Assembly (NCBI RefSeq): GCF_000022025.1
Contig: NC_011886.1
Coordinates: 2,645,209 to 2,709,208, forward strand
Direction: 5' to 3'
Length of the DNA: 64,000 nt
DNA from: Pseudarthrobacter chlorophenolicus A6
GTDB taxonomy: Bacteria; Actinomycetota; Actinomycetes; Actinomycetales; Micrococcaceae
Made by a program: the position numbers and the translations under genes. Below are positions 63,507 to 64,000 of this stretch, piece after piece. The notes beneath the pieces are model-generated. The model was not told the origin of the DNA. It worked only from the letters and a program-made list of their open reading frames with translations, and ran no database searches. The first letter of the stretch is position 1, and each line of letters opens with the position of its first letter.

Positions 63507-64000
63507 TTAGGAAACCACGTGCTTCAACAGCCTGGGCAGCGAATCGGTTTTCCCGATCATCAGTGAGCGGGCCACCAGGGTGGCTGCATTCAAACGCGAC
63601 GTTGTGTGGAAGGCCGCGGCGCGCGCCGTTCCGTTCCAGCCGAGTTCCCGGAAACGCCGTGCCTGGCCTTCAAAGTACGCGCGTTCCTCATCGAACCGGC
63701 GCCCGTCAAGTGCCTTAACCGACGAGTCCGATGCGGAGTGCCGGCGGTAGAGAAACGCCAGGGTGGGGTCAACCACCATGGAGCCGCCCTCGGCTGCAAT
63801 ATCCAGCAGCAATGCCAGGTCCTGCACCACGTGCAGGCCCTCGGTGAACCCGATACGCCGAATGACGTCGGTCCGCCACGCGAGGGACGGGAAGTAGGCC
63901 CAGTCGGCCCGGACAAGGCTGGTGGCCATCTTTTCGCCCTGCAGCAGGACGGTGGACTTGGTGGAGGGTGCGTAAACCTTTTTGACGATGTCCACCAGCG
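63507..64000 (-). CDS. Family 2 glycosyltransferase, C-terminal part (runs off right edge)
   Basis: About 164 C-terminal residues of a larger protein. WAYFPSLAWRTDVIRRIGFTEG, VVQDLALLLDIAAEGG and LAFLYRRHSASDSSV are typical of the acceptor half of bacterial GT2 enzymes for wall or capsule sugars; the nucleotide-sugar half lies outside the window. The frame is open to the edge. It converges on the rml operon, with a terminator between. Confidence 0.8.
   Translation of the reverse strand, partial: LVDIVKKVYAPSTKSTVLLQGEKMATSLVRADWAYFPSLAWRTDVIRRIGFTEGLHVVQDLALLLDIAAEGGSMVVDPTLAFLYRRHSASDSSVKALDGRRFDEERAYFEGQARRFRELGWNGTARAAAFHTTSRLNAATLVARSLMIGKTDSLPRLLKHVVS

Overview
This is a GC-rich chromosomal window from an actinobacterium, most likely a member of the Micrococcaceae close to Arthrobacter/Pseudarthrobacter. 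Supporting signs are the fused E2o-E1o 2-oxoglutarate enzyme (Kgd), the SigR/RsrA mycothiol-type redox pair, a SAM-IV-type riboswitch, the 24-residue ribosomal protein bL37, an L-cysteine desulfhydrase of the mycobacterial Cds1 type, frequent GTG/TTG starts, and many promoters of the form TANNNT placed 6 to 8 nt before a start codon (leaderless style). No insertion sequence, prophage, CRISPR array or integrase was seen. This is ordinary core and near-core chromosome with a few accessory modules.

Layout. 1-3.5 kb (minus): argS-lysA-hom, arginyl-tRNA charging plus lysine/threonine synthesis; hom runs off the left edge. 3.7-6.6 kb (plus): an FMN-binding lipoprotein, the flavin transferase ApbE and an NqrB/RnfD-like membrane protein fused to a ferredoxin-reductase module, which together look like an extracytosolic flavin electron-transfer system. 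6.7 kb: tRNA-Arg(CCG) and terminator. 7-8.4 kb: a protealysin-like M4 protease followed by an emfourin-like inhibitor. 8.4-14.7 kb: a GlxA-type AraC regulator, a small membrane protein, helicase HrpA and a FabH-like ketosynthase. 14.8-19.2 kb: sulfurtransferase, alcohol dehydrogenase and HIT operon, Cds1 and a metallo-beta-lactamase-fold hydrolase. 19.3-22.5 kb: zinc homeostasis (zur, znuABC) with a near-perfect 27-bp Zur-like operator. 22.6-25 kb: two overlapping CNNM/CorC-type transporters. 25.5-29.3 kb: kgd. 29.4-31.8 kb: a GDSL-like protein lacking the catalytic residues, a DUF4097/PadR pair with operator repeats around its promoter, and bL37.

31.9-37.1 kb: rsrA-sigR with a SigR-type autoregulatory promoter, DoxX, then aroA-rsgA-hisN. 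37.3-41.7 kb: a SAM-IV-type riboswitch before a class V aminotransferase, a methyltransferase, a DtxR-family regulator, a CrcB/Fluc pair and a small cysteine-containing protein. 41.8-45.3 kb: a cytoplasmic HtrA-like protease and an OafA-type acyltransferase. 45.5-51 kb (minus): ssrA, smpB, an M23 coiled-coil peptidase, ftsX, ftsE and prfB, linking ribosome rescue, translation termination and division. 51-55.8 kb (minus): a Tad pilus locus in the order tadA-tadB-tadC-pilin-like-tadE-tadE-tadG. 56-58.9 kb: a secreted GH25 muramidase with five C-terminal repeats. 59-64 kb: dTDP-rhamnose synthesis (rmlA divergent from rmlB and an rmlC-rmlD fusion), a polyprenol-phosphate-type glycosyltransferase, a DUF2304 protein and a truncated glycosyltransferase, i.e. 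the start of a surface polysaccharide locus.

Start codons were chosen from ribosome-binding sites, family alignment from memory, and -10 motifs. No homology search was run, so family names rest on recognised motifs and sequence likeness.
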